A stretch of DNA of 64,000 nt, from the NCBI RefSeq assembly GCF_009720625.1, contig NZ_CP046266.1, positions 2,675,501 to 2,739,500 on the forward strand, written 5' to 3'. Source of the DNA: Metabacillus sediminilitoris (GTDB lineage: Bacteria; Bacillota; Bacilli; Bacillales; Bacillaceae). Below the pieces are notes generated by a model. The model saw nothing but the letters and a program-made list of their open reading frames with translations. It was not told the origin of the DNA and did no database searches. Made by a program: the position numbers and the translations under genes. Every line of letters begins with the position of its first letter. Within the stretch, counting starts at the first letter, position 1. This document shows, piece by piece, positions 26,381 to 34,965 of the stretch.

Positions 26381-26623
26381 ATGTATTTAACTTTATTATT
26401 ACCCTTGGTGATTCCTTATGGTGATCCTTGGACTCTGCACAATCCAAGAGCACACTTTAAAAGGGAAACTGAATTCTTTAGTTGGATTGAATCAGTAAGT
26501 AAAAAGAAATATCCCAAAGTACCTCTATTGTTTTCTAGTGATATCGAGACGCATAAAGTAGGCTTTATAGAGGGAGAACAAGGTCTTTTTCCAAAAGTTG
26601 TACCTATTGCTGTTACCGCATAA
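26381..26623 (+). CDS. Small hypothetical protein, 80 residues
   Basis: A short protein beginning with a hydrophobic stretch (MYLTLLLPLVIPYGDP), then mixed polar sequence with no known motif and a hydrophobic end (FPKVVPIAVTA). GAGGTG precedes the ATG by 8 bases. No neighbour shares its strand closely, and the family is unknown. Coding is likely but not certain. Confidence 0.4.
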   Translation: MYLTLLLPLVIPYGDPWTLHNPRAHFKRETEFFSWIESVSKKKYPKVPLLFSSDIETHKVGFIEGEQGLFPKVVPIAVTA

Positions 26624-26759
26624 TTTGTATTGTCATTCAATTACTTAGTAAAATATTTAATAATCTATTTTGTATGAAACTCATATAGCTTGGAATATAA
26701 GAGTAAACAAACATAGCCGTTTATACAAATTTAATTTAGACAATTCTTTGTTATGATAC

Positions 26760-26794
26760 AATAAAGCCGCATTCTTTCGTTGGAAAATGCGGCT
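26760..26794 (-). terminator. Minus-strand terminator, possibly for the Cys/His repeat gene
   Basis: AGCCGCATT and AATGCGGCT form a perfect 9-bp stem. On the minus strand it is followed by TTTATTGT. It lies about 210 bp beyond the end of the repeat protein gene; the space between them is AT-rich without features. Confidence 0.55.
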
Positions 26795-27002
26795 GTAACA
26801 GAATATGGTATTGATAAATTAAATATGACAATCACGCACAAATGTTTTGATAAAACCGTACTTTACTAATTTCGGTACACAATACGTGCGACGGATTAAA
26901 TACTATTTCTCATTTAAGTCCGACGCAAGCGTTATACTGTCCATCTTAATTAGAGATTTTCGACTACTAGAAAATTTAATAGTAGCCCTAACATTTCTTA
27001 TT

Positions 27003-27746
27003 TTATTTGAACTTTTTTTTGAACTTTTTTTCGGACTTTTTCTTTATTTTCTTTACATTGTCATCCTTATCATGATGGCAACAGCATTTTTCCTCTTTCT
27101 TATGCTCATTGCAGCCTTCTTCATGATGACAACAGCACTTATCATCTTTCTTATGCTCATTGCAGCCCTTATCATCATGACAACAGCATTTTTCCTCTTT
27201 TCTATGCTCATAGTAGTCTTTTTCATGATGACAATAGCACTTATCCTCTTTCTTATGCTCATTGCAGCCCTTATCATGATGACAATAGCATTTTTCCTCT
27301 TTCCTATGCTCATAGTAGCCTTTTTCATGATGACAACAGCACTTATCATCTTTCTTATGCTCATTGCAGCCCTTATCATGATGACAACAACACTTGTTAT
27401 CTCTGCAATGATAATGGTATTTCTCATCTCTGTAATGGTCATCGTAATCTTTTTTATGACAACAGCACTTATCATCTCTGCGATGTTCATCGCAGTCTTT
27501 ATCATGATGGCTGCAACAATTCCAATCTTTCTTAGGGTGACACTTACAATCATTATCTTTCATATGATGATCTTCATTACACCTGTGATTCTTTTTACAG
27601 TCATCTTTTTCATTGTTCAAAGTGACATTGACATGGACGTTTTGGACTAGACTTTCAGAATCGCATTTTTTTCGTTTTGGTGGAAAGTGAGGAAAACAAT
27701 CAAACGTTTTTGTATAATAACTATGAGGAATTACATATCTTTTAAT
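27003..27746 (-). CDS. Cys/His-rich tandem-repeat protein, spore-coat-like
   Basis: The minus strand carries a protein of at least 205 residues made largely of His, Cys, Asp, Glu and Lys. From residue 35 (counting from the TTG at 27620) it is built of 17-residue units such as CCCHHDKGCNEHKKDDK, alternating with CCCHHEKGYYEHRKEEK, so the higher period is 34 residues (102 bp). A Lys-rich tail ends it. The frame stays open upstream to the TAA at 27747-27749 and reads like protein (CFPHFPPKRKKCDSESLVQN), but it has no ATG, GTG or TTG before the TTG at 27620, which lacks an SD. So the start is unclear: a rare ATT at 27746 or an indel. Cys-His density suggests metal binding; spore coat proteins are one class with such repeats. 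Inference only. Confidence 0.6.
   Translation of the reverse strand: MKRYVIPHSYYTKTFDCFPHFPPKRKKCDSESLVQNVHVNVTLNNEKDDCKKNHRCNEDHHMKDNDCKCHPKKDWNCCSHHDKDCDEHRRDDKCCCHKKDYDDHYRDEKYHYHCRDNKCCCHHDKGCNEHKKDDKCCCHHEKGYYEHRKEEKCYCHHDKGCNEHKKEDKCYCHHEKDYYEHRKEEKCCCHDDKGCNEHKKDDKCCCHHEEGCNEHKKEEKCCCHHDKDDNVKKIKKKSEKKFKKKFK
27087..27518 (-). repeat. 51-bp coding tandem repeats
   Basis: Eight units of about 51 bp (17 codons), the first two degenerate, encode residues 35-178 of the Cys/His-rich protein. Two unit types alternate, giving a 102-bp superperiod that suggests expansion by duplication of a pair. Confidence 0.8.
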
Positions 27747-27999
27747 TTAAAACACATCCTTTCTTTTATTTTCTAATATGTTATTCATAAATTAAAAACC
27801 TGTTTGTACATCTTACTCAAATAGAAGTTGAATTTAATAAAATAATTAGGTGGGTATCGATACGAAACTTTATTTGCGGTTGCATGTAAAGTAATAAGAA
27901 ACAATCCTGTGAGTGGAGAGGACTTTTGTAATACCTTTTAAAAATAACTAAAAAATTGTTTTATTTCTATGCTTCCAAAGAGGAGTAATGAATGAAAAA

Positions 28000-28030
28000 C
28001 AAAAAAGAATGCTCTCAGTCAGCATTCTTT
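28000..28030 (-). terminator. Terminator of the DUF3900 pseudogene
   Basis: AAAGAATGCT and AGCATTCTTT form a 10-bp stem; on the minus strand it is followed by TTTTGTTTTTC. On the plus strand the same bases contain a 25-codon frame with an RBS, probably chance. The region 27750-28000 shows no gene. Confidence 0.65.
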
Positions 28031-28141
28031 ATTTCGATCTTTATCTCTCAAATGTACGAAATCTTTTAACAAGATCAAGTTAATATTTTTATTACATTAG
28101 CGGTTACATTTTTGGACACTTAAAAAAAGTCTCAACTAAAA

Positions 28142-29175
28142 TCATTCATCCCCAGGACTCTTGTGAATAATCTTTTCTATAATCTCATGCAAATCATCAG
28201 GCTAATGAAATTCAATAGGGGAGACACCTTTCTCAAACTCAATCGTATCTGCCTCAACAAGCAGTACATATCGTTCATTTATCTTTCCTAAATGCTACAT
28301 TCTCAGCAAAATCGGCAAGCACTCCCTTAATATGCGTATCTCCAAGCTTCATTTTCAACACAGCTTCTGGTGTATTCTCGACAATCATTGCGGTCGCTTC
28401 TACAACCTGTTCAGTCGTTAGTCGTTCTTGTACTTCACGCTTCGGACTTGCTTTGACTATGCTCTTCATATGTCTCTTAGACATGCTCTTGAACCATTGT
28501 CATCACTTGACTTTTCATAATTTCAGGCATTGACTCCCCATATTCGACAAATTTCAAGAAATCCTCAAAGTAGCGGGGTGTGATGCTTGGTGGATTTTCA
28601 GCTCGCCAGATTCAATCATCCCTTCTTCAGGCATGTAGGGGTATTGAATTGACTTCATATTTTTCGTAGTGATCGCCATCTCAACTTTTCTGATGAGAGT
28701 TGATTCATCAACTATAGATGCAACTTTTGGTTCGAAGTCACATTTTAGAATAAATGAAAATTTATGTTCAATATTTTCTTGGAATGGCTGTAACCACTAA
28801 ATAGACACCGCCACGGACAGCACTTGTATCAAGGTAGGCACGAACAAATTGCTCACTATTTTCAGTGAAATCATCTTTTGTTGCAGCTGTTAAAGTACGA
28901 TCAAAATGATTATAGTTAGGGTTTGAATCTAACTCGTGACCTGGTTCAACGATAAAATGGCCAAGTTTTGTAGGAACTTGTTCTGATTTTGGATGTTTTT
29001 CTACTTTTCTTTTTATAATTTTTTTAAGTTCCCCATCCAGGAAATCCTTTAATTCACTATTTTCATATTCTTCCTCATTTAAAGTTTGAAAGTGTTTAAA
29101 GTATTTATTTGAATCCGCATCTTTTCCTTCTGCATGAATAACAAAAAAAGACAAAAAACGAATCTTGAATTCCAA
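28142..29175 (-). pseudogene. DUF3900 family protein, multiply frameshifted
   Basis: A Bacillus-type DUF3900 gene (about 345 codons when intact) broken into pieces. From TTG 29175 (SD AGGTGATG) the first 135 residues are intact (IIKRKVEKHPKSEQVPTKLG, AYLDTSAVRGGVYLV). Then the reading moves between frames: FILKCDFEPKVASIVDESTL with PYMPEEGMIESGEL, a shift to PRYFEDFLKFVEYGESMPEI with an in-frame TAA, LTTEQVVEATAMIVENTPEA (frame of 28484), and lastly RYVLLVEADTIEFEKGVSPI with an in-frame TAG before PDDLHEIIEKII. At least four indels and two stops are needed. The family has no known function. It is clearly dead. Confidence 0.75.
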
Positions 29176-29350
29176 ATTTACATCACCTAGCTTTACATAT
29201 GTTCAGTTTGTTCATTATAGGGAAACAATTTTAAATCGTCAATTCCAATAATTAAATAAACATTTATTATTCCTGTATAACTACGAATTGTGGTACACTT
29301 ATTTTCAGAAAAATATCAATTATATGAAAATATTATCTCGGAGTGGTTAG

Positions 29351-30523
29351 ATGCAAATAACATTATCAAATAGGATGAAGTCTTTTCAACCTTCAATTTT
29401 TAGTGAACTTTCCCTCTATAAAAAGCAAAAACTAAGTCAAGGTGCACCAATAATTGATTTAAGTATTGGTAGTCCAGATTTAGCTCCACCAGATTTTATT
29501 ACAAAAAGCCTGGCAAAAGAGGTGTTGAAAGAGGATCAATATGGATATTCATTAACTGGTACTTCCCAGTTTAATCAAGCGGTTTCGATGTTTTATAAGA
29601 AAAATTATCAAGTAGAATTCAATCATGAAAATGAAGTCATTATGCTGATGGGTTCGCAAGATGGGCTTGTTCATTTTCCAATGGTTTTTGCTAATCCAGG
29701 GGACATTATATTAGTTCCAGATCCAGGTTATACAGCATATACGGCGGGCATTGCTATGGCTGGAGCAAATCCGTATTTTATGCCATTGTTAAAGGAAAAT
29801 AACTTCTTGCCGGACCTTTCTAAGATACCTGATGAAATAGCAGAAAAAGCGAAAATGATGATTTTAAACTTTCCTGGTAATCCAGTTCCTGTGTTAGCGG
29901 GTAAAGAATATTTTACGAAGGTAGTAGAATTTGCCAAAAAGCATAACATTCTTATCCTTCATGATTTTGCGTATTCGGAGCTTTATTATGATGACAATAA
30001 ACCTGTCAGTTTTTTATCTGTGGAAGGTGCGAAAGACGTAGGTGTAGAAATTTCATCATTTTCTAAAAACTACAATATGGCAGGAAGTCGGATTGGATAT
30101 TTAGCAGGTAATAAAGATATTATTCAAGCTATGAAGCAGTTGAAAAGCAATTTAGATTATGGAGTGTTTTTGCCAATTCAAAATGCAGCGATTGAAGCTT
30201 TGCAGAATGGTGAAGATTTTTGTAAAGAAAGCAGAAAAATTTATCAGTCAAGAAGGGACCTATTAGTTACAGGGTTAAGAGAAATAGGCTGGGAGATAAG
30301 AAAGCCTGATGCAGGGATGTTTCTCTGGGCGGAGATTCCAAAAGGATGGACATCTGTAGAATTTACTTATACTTTGATAGATAAGGCTAATGTGGTTGTT
30401 ACACCAGGATCTGCGTTTGGTCCAAATGGTGAGGGGTATGTCCGAATTGCTTTAATCCAAAGTATAGAAAAGCTCAAAGAAGTCATTTCGTCAATTGACA
30501 AGGCAAATATATTCAAAAATTAA
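29351..30523 (+). CDS. Class I/II PLP-dependent aminotransferase
   Basis: A 390-residue fold-type I aminotransferase. PLP lysine is K239 in SFSKNYNMAGSRIGYLAG; the Asp that binds the PLP ring (HDFAYSELYYDD) and the C-terminal Arg (GEGYVRIAL) are present. The N-terminal PIIDLSIGSPDLAPPDF resembles LL-diaminopimelate/aspartate-type enzymes (PatA, AlaT-like). It may act in alanine, aspartate or lysine metabolism, but substrate cannot be read from the sequence. RBS is weak (CGGAG). A branched-chain aminotransferase gene follows 230 bp downstream on the same strand, separated by an AT-rich gap. Confidence 0.88.
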   Translation: MQITLSNRMKSFQPSIFSELSLYKKQKLSQGAPIIDLSIGSPDLAPPDFITKSLAKEVLKEDQYGYSLTGTSQFNQAVSMFYKKNYQVEFNHENEVIMLMGSQDGLVHFPMVFANPGDIILVPDPGYTAYTAGIAMAGANPYFMPLLKENNFLPDLSKIPDEIAEKAKMMILNFPGNPVPVLAGKEYFTKVVEFAKKHNILILHDFAYSELYYDDNKPVSFLSVEGAKDVGVEISSFSKNYNMAGSRIGYLAGNKDIIQAMKQLKSNLDYGVFLPIQNAAIEALQNGEDFCKESRKIYQSRRDLLVTGLREIGWEIRKPDAGMFLWAEIPKGWTSVEFTYTLIDKANVVVTPGSAFGPNGEGYVRIALIQSIEKLKEVISSIDKANIFKN

Positions 30524-30752
30524 TAAAATAGATTTTCTGGTCATTAAAAAATGTCTGATTCCTTATATGAATATAACGTCAAAATTGGTATAAAATAATT
30601 TTTTTTATAGATAATTTTGAATCTTTTGTCGAAAAACAGTTGTTAACTACTTAGTAAAAGAATAAAATAAGGTAATACAGAAAATTGAATTAATTATCGT
30701 TATTATTTTAAAAATAACAAGCTTATATTATTTTGAACTGGGAGAGTTTGCT

Positions 30753-31823
30753 ATGACAAATAAAATTAACATCACACTTAGTACAACCAAAAAAGAAAAG
30801 CCAGCCTCTAATCAACTGGAATTCGGGCGCGTTTTTACTGATCATATGTTTGTTATGGATTATAGTTCTTCAAAAGGATGGTATGATCCTAGAATTGTTC
30901 CATATGAACCAATTACTTTAAGTCCGTCATCGATGGTTTTCCATTATGGCCAAACAGTTTTTGAAGGATTAAAAGCATACCGAACAAAAGATGACAAAGT
31001 TCTATTGTTTAGACCTGATAAAAACTTCCAAAGATTAAATTTATCAAATGATCGCTTATGTATTCCGCAAATTGATGAAGAGTTTTTGATTGATGCGCTT
31101 AAACAATTAGTGTCAATTGATAAAGACTGGATTCCAACTGCAGAAGGGACATCCTTATATATTCGTCCATTTATCATTCCAACTGAATATTATCTCGGTG
31201 TTGCTCCATCTAAATTTTATCGATTTATGATTATCCTTTCACCTGTAGGTTCCTATTATAAAGAAGGGATTCATCCGGTAAAAATCTTTGTTGAAAATCA
31301 GTATATTCGTGCTGTTGAGGGTGGAACTGGTAAAGCGAAAACAGGTGGTAACTATGCATCTAGCTTAAAAGCGCAGGATGAAGCCGAAAAAAGAGGTTAC
31401 TCACAAGTTCTTTGGTTAGATGGTGTGGAAAAAAAATATATTGAAGAAGTTGGAAGCATGAACATTTTCTTTAAGATTAATGGAGAAATTGTCACACCTT
31501 CATTAAATGGTAGTATTTTAGAAGGTGTGACAAGAAATTCAATCCTTCAAATATTAAACCATTGGGGAGTACCAGTTTCAGAACGCCGCTTATCAATGGA
31601 AGAAGTATATCAAGCATACAAAGATGGCCTTTTAGAAGAAGCATTCGGATCAGGTACAGCTGCTGTCATTTCGCCAATCGGTGAATTTTTCTATAAAGAA
31701 GAGAAAATGTTGATTAACAACGGAGAAACTGGGGAATTATCAAAGAAATTATATGACACATTGACTGGTATTCAAACAGGCGTATATGAAGATGTCTTTA
31801 ATTGGGTAGTTGAAGTGAAGTAA
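30753..31823 (+). CDS. ilvE: Branched-chain amino acid aminotransferase
   Basis: A 356-residue class-IV PLP aminotransferase that interconverts valine, leucine and isoleucine with their 2-oxo acids. Motifs typical of the BCAT family: FGRVFTDHMFVMDY, GQTVFEGLKAYR, the PLP Lys in GTGKAKTGGNYASSLKAQ and the phosphate-binding ILEGVTRNSIL, with EEAFGSGTAAVISPIG near the end. Length matches B. subtilis YwaA/YbgE. Start ATG follows GGGAG. It is a single gene with a strong terminator. Together with leuA at 45 kb it serves branched-chain amino acid metabolism, but the two genes are not linked. Confidence 0.93.
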   Translation: MTNKINITLSTTKKEKPASNQLEFGRVFTDHMFVMDYSSSKGWYDPRIVPYEPITLSPSSMVFHYGQTVFEGLKAYRTKDDKVLLFRPDKNFQRLNLSNDRLCIPQIDEEFLIDALKQLVSIDKDWIPTAEGTSLYIRPFIIPTEYYLGVAPSKFYRFMIILSPVGSYYKEGIHPVKIFVENQYIRAVEGGTGKAKTGGNYASSLKAQDEAEKRGYSQVLWLDGVEKKYIEEVGSMNIFFKINGEIVTPSLNGSILEGVTRNSILQILNHWGVPVSERRLSMEEVYQAYKDGLLEEAFGSGTAAVISPIGEFFYKEEKMLINNGETGELSKKLYDTLTGIQTGVYEDVFNWVVEVK

Positions 31824-31844
31824 TTCCATAAGCATGATTGAAAG

Positions 31845-31875
31845 AGACCACTAATTTATTAGTGGTCTTTTTTTA
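31845..31875 (+). terminator. Terminator of the branched-chain aminotransferase gene
   Basis: AGACCACTAA and TTAGTGGTCT form a perfect 10-bp stem with a four-base loop and seven T. The following 260 bp to the VanW gene are very AT-rich with no other structure. Confidence 0.92.
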
Positions 31876-32137
31876 GAAAAATTGAAACAAAAAGCAGTCA
31901 TCATCCGTCTTATATGTAGTTAAAAAATACAATAAAAATTGAATGATAAAAAAGTATTTTTTCTAAAAATGTAGTAGTATAGTATGTAAAATGATATTAT
32001 TTTTTTACTAGATTTAGGAATTTTTTTACATAATGAAGGATATTTTGATATTATACGAAATATATATAAGAGGGTTATTTATTGTGTAATTATTTACATT
32101 ATGAAGCGAATATTATGTGGGAAATGTGGGAGAGAGA

Positions 32138-33073
32138 ATGTATAAAAAATATGTTTCGTCAATTTTACTAATGATGATGGTTTCAGGGTGTAGTTCAAGT
32201 TTGGCAAGCGGGAATCAAAATGAGGAGAAGCTGACAGTGAAGGATATGGCGACACATGCTTCACAACTAGTTGAGAAAGCAGCAGTAAAACGATCGGTTG
32301 AGTTAATTCATCCTACCTCTAAAGAAATAATCTATACTTTTAAATCAACTTTAAGTCAAAAATCAAAAGAATATGATAACGAGATAAAAATGCTCGCAGA
32401 AGATTTAGCTGAACAATTAGACCAACCAATGGTACCTAAAAAGTTGAGCAATGGCCAGTTAACAGAAGGAAGTAATCGTGTCCTTCTAGATGAAAAAAAA
32501 CTTGTTGAAACACTAAAGAATATTCGAGCACTTGATAAAAAAATTGAACTGCCACTTCAAGTAAATGCACCAAATGTATCCCAAGAGACCATTAAAGGGA
32601 TCGATGAGGTTGTATTAGGCAGCTATAGAACAACATATAATGCTAGTGTCACAGGGCGTTCAAACAATATTGCTCTTTCTGCAAATGCAATTGATCAAAT
32701 TGTGTTAGGACCAGGAGATCGTTTTTATTATAATTTAATTGTCGGTGAGCGGACTGTTGCAAGAGGCTATCAAAAGGCTAAGGAAATTGTGAATGGTGAA
32801 TTTGTAGATGGAATTGGTGGAGGTATTTGTCAAACATCATCTACATTATATAACGCTGTGGCAAATGCAGGATTAGAAATTCTTGAAGTACATTCACATT
32901 CTAAAGCTGTAGGTTATGTTCCGGTCGGTAAAGATGCAACGGTATCATGGGGCGGTCCAGACTTTAAATTTATGAATAATAAGGATTATCCTGTTATGAT
33001 TAAAACAATCGTTAATAATGGGGCTCTTGAAGTGCAAGTACTAGCGGCTAAACAAGCAGCTTCTAAAATATAA
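32138..33073 (+). CDS. VanW-domain lipoprotein
   Basis: A 311-residue exported lipoprotein. The start ATG 32138 follows GGGAGAGAG; the earlier GTG at 32117 is unlikely. The lipobox is LMMMVSGC with Cys 18. The C-terminal half is a VanW domain: EVVLGSYRTTYNASVTGRSN, GPGDRFYYN, GIGGGICQTSSTLYNAV and VSWGGPDFKFMNNKDYPVM. VanW-family proteins are found in cell-wall and antibiotic resistance loci but their reaction is unknown. The middle part is a helical region. A terminator with T7 follows. Confidence 0.82.
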   Translation: MYKKYVSSILLMMMVSGCSSSLASGNQNEEKLTVKDMATHASQLVEKAAVKRSVELIHPTSKEIIYTFKSTLSQKSKEYDNEIKMLAEDLAEQLDQPMVPKKLSNGQLTEGSNRVLLDEKKLVETLKNIRALDKKIELPLQVNAPNVSQETIKGIDEVVLGSYRTTYNASVTGRSNNIALSANAIDQIVLGPGDRFYYNLIVGERTVARGYQKAKEIVNGEFVDGIGGGICQTSSTLYNAVANAGLEILEVHSHSKAVGYVPVGKDATVSWGGPDFKFMNNKDYPVMIKTIVNNGALEVQVLAAKQAASKI

Positions 33074-33077
33074 TTCG

Positions 33078-33122
33078 GGTTGGCAATAGCCTTTTTGAGG
33101 GTTGGTTGCCAATCCTTTTTTT
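33078..33122 (+). terminator. Terminator after the VanW gene
   Basis: GGTTGGCAA and TTGCCAATCC pair around a 20-base loop, followed by seven T. Confidence 0.75.
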
Positions 33123-33246
33123 ATCTAATTTTTTCATGAGAATTATTTGAAAAATAGATTAATAGATGGGCTAATAATCGAAGTAAAATGATTAACCATT
33201 CGTTCAAAAGGGTAAAGGTTTTTTACTAAGAGAAGAATGGAGTGTG

Positions 33247-33978
33247 ATGAAGATGGAAATAACTTCTACATATTTATTAGAAAAAGAAGATATGGTCAAT
33301 CCTTCTATTGTACCAAATTGGGTAATTGGTGAATATAATACGTTCCATAAAATCGTAACAGACAAGACGTTCCCATGTTACTTTGGAATGACAGCTGAAA
33401 AGAAAGGTGAATTACGTTATTCTTTTATACAACATGATGATTGGACAAGTCTGCCAAATACAATTGAAGCATTTATTAAGCTTTTTGAGGCACCGAAACT
33501 TACGAGGCATGGGTTATTCGTTTTTGTAGAGCCGGAAAAAGAGGAAAAGTCTATTGAATATTATCGTGAGTATTTTTGGAATATCATAAAATTCTTACAT
33601 GAAGCAGATCAACAACCATGGCCTGAAACTATTCCTCAAGATCCTGATCATCATTTATGGGCATTTTCGTTTGCAAAAGAACCTTTCTTTGTATTTGGAA
33701 ATGCGCCGGCATACAAACAAAGAAAAACGAGAGATTTAGGAAAAAGCCTTGTTCTCGGATTTCAGCCAAGACGAATTTTTGAAGGGTTAGAGGGTACATC
33801 TAAGGGTGGGATAATGTCTCGGGAAAAAGTAAGAGAAAGAGTAGAAAAGTGGGATAAACTTCCTAAACACCCTAACATAAGTCATTATGGCGATCCAGAA
33901 CATCGTGAGTGGAAGCAGTATTTTATAGGTGATGATGTGAAACCTATTGAAGGGAAATGTCCTTTTCAGCATAAATAA
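33247..33978 (+). CDS. YqcI/YcgG family protein
   Basis: A 243-residue soluble protein of the YqcI/YcgG family. Family marks: FPCYFGMTAEKKGELRYSFI, GLFVFVEPE, the central DPDHHLWAFSFAKEPFFVFG and the end ISHYGDPEHREWKQYFIGDD with CPFQHK. The family includes the haem-dependent pre-guanitoxin N-hydroxylase GntA and other N-oxygenases; if that holds, it would hydroxylate an amine or guanidine nitrogen. No biosynthetic partner genes lie next to it. The start is ATG 33247 or 33253, both near GGAG. Confidence 0.75.
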   Translation: MKMEITSTYLLEKEDMVNPSIVPNWVIGEYNTFHKIVTDKTFPCYFGMTAEKKGELRYSFIQHDDWTSLPNTIEAFIKLFEAPKLTRHGLFVFVEPEKEEKSIEYYREYFWNIIKFLHEADQQPWPETIPQDPDHHLWAFSFAKEPFFVFGNAPAYKQRKTRDLGKSLVLGFQPRRIFEGLEGTSKGGIMSREKVRERVEKWDKLPKHPNISHYGDPEHREWKQYFIGDDVKPIEGKCPFQHK

Positions 33979-34074
33979 GGATAAATGATTTAATTATTTA
34001 CCGAAATAATGTCCCTATTCCTTTCTGTTTGTAGTAGGATAATAGATATTGCTCAAAAAGAAAGGAAACAGGAA

Positions 34075-34893
34075 ATGACATATAAAATGATTGTATTAGA
34101 TTTAGATGATACCTTACTAAGAGATGATCATTCCATCTCAGATCGCACAAAGCATGTATTAATGGAAGCTCAGAAATTAGGTGTGAAGGTTGTCTTAGCG
34201 TCAGGTCGCCCTACTTCAGGGATGAAACATATTGCCGAAGAGTTAGAATTGGCCGAATATGGAAGTTTTATTTTATCATTTAATGGCGGCAAAATCTTAA
34301 ACTGTCAAACCAATCAAGAATTGTTTAGCAGTACATTAGCACCTGAAGCAGTTCATAATTTATATAAAATAAGTCGCCGTGAAGGTGTGTATATTCATAC
34401 ATATGTTGGTGATGACATTATTACAGAAGATGAGAATCCCTTTACAACAATTGAATCAGAACTTACAGGGTTGCCAATAACAGTTGTTGACAAGTTTGTT
34501 GATGCAGTCACCGAACCAGTGGTTAAGGTGTTAATGGTCGAAAAACCAGATAGATTAATACAAGTTGAAAAAAAGCTGCAAGCTGAATTACTAGAATTTA
34601 GTGTTATGCGTTCGAAACCGTTCTTTTTAGAGTTTACTGAAAAGGGTGTAACAAAAGGAACGAGTTTACATCAATTAATTCAACATTGCGGGATTAAACA
34701 GGATGAAGTCATTGCGATTGGTGATAGTTATAATGACTTAGCGATGATTGAATTTGCAGGTCTTGGTGTCGCGATGGGAAATGCTCCAGATGATATTAAA
34801 AATATCGCTGATTTTGTAACAGATACGAATATGAATGATGGAGTAGCAAAAGTTGTGGAAGAATTTATATTAAATAAAATAGCAATTGTATAA
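34075..34893 (+). CDS. HAD-superfamily Cof-type phosphatase
   Basis: A 272-residue HAD hydrolase of the Cof/YidA group, dephosphorylating sugar phosphates or flavin-type substrates. Motif I is VLDLDDTLL (catalytic Asp in DLDDT), motif II S in LASGRPTSG, motif III Lys in FTEKGVTKGTSL, and motif IV GDSYNDLAMIEFAG. The ATG at 34075 (AGGAAACAGGAA upstream) is the best start; the longer frame from 34009 adds a non-family N terminus. Substrate unknown. A strong bidirectional terminator separates it from the SDR pseudogene. Confidence 0.87.
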   Translation: MTYKMIVLDLDDTLLRDDHSISDRTKHVLMEAQKLGVKVVLASGRPTSGMKHIAEELELAEYGSFILSFNGGKILNCQTNQELFSSTLAPEAVHNLYKISRREGVYIHTYVGDDIITEDENPFTTIESELTGLPITVVDKFVDAVTEPVVKVLMVEKPDRLIQVEKKLQAELLEFSVMRSKPFFLEFTEKGVTKGTSLHQLIQHCGIKQDEVIAIGDSYNDLAMIEFAGLGVAMGNAPDDIKNIADFVTDTNMNDGVAKVVEEFILNKIAIV

Positions 34894-34895
34894 AA

Positions 34896-34942
34896 TAAGA
34901 AGTCGATCTATTGGTATGTAAAGATCGACTTCTTATTTTTTT
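34896..34942. terminator. Bidirectional terminator
   Basis: TAAGAAGTCGATCT and AGATCGACTTCTTA form a 14-bp perfect stem with T-run on the plus strand and A-run on the other. It lies between convergent genes. Confidence 0.92.
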
Positions 34943-34965
34943 CTGAACGATTCCTATTTTCAGAG

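Noticed and set aside
27053..27553. A second minus-strand frame through the repeat region
   Set aside because: Another shadow frame of the same tandem repeats, Ile/Met/Arg-rich with no RBS.
26847..27650. Plus-strand 267-residue hydrophobic repeat ORF
   Set aside because: It is the exact antisense of the Cys/His repeat gene; its Met/Ile/Phe repeats follow from complementing His/Cys/Asp codons, and it has no RBS.
28001..28074. 25-codon plus-strand frame with a GAGGAG site
   Set aside because: It covers the terminator hairpin of the minus-strand gene and shows no protein-like pattern.
30536..30570. CodY-box-like sequence upstream of the branched-chain aminotransferase
   Set aside because: Only about 11 of 15 positions fit AATTTTCWGAAAATT, too weak in AT-rich DNA.
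34009..34074. N-terminal extension of the HAD phosphatase
   Set aside because: Not family-like and lacks an RBS; the ATG at 34075 has one.
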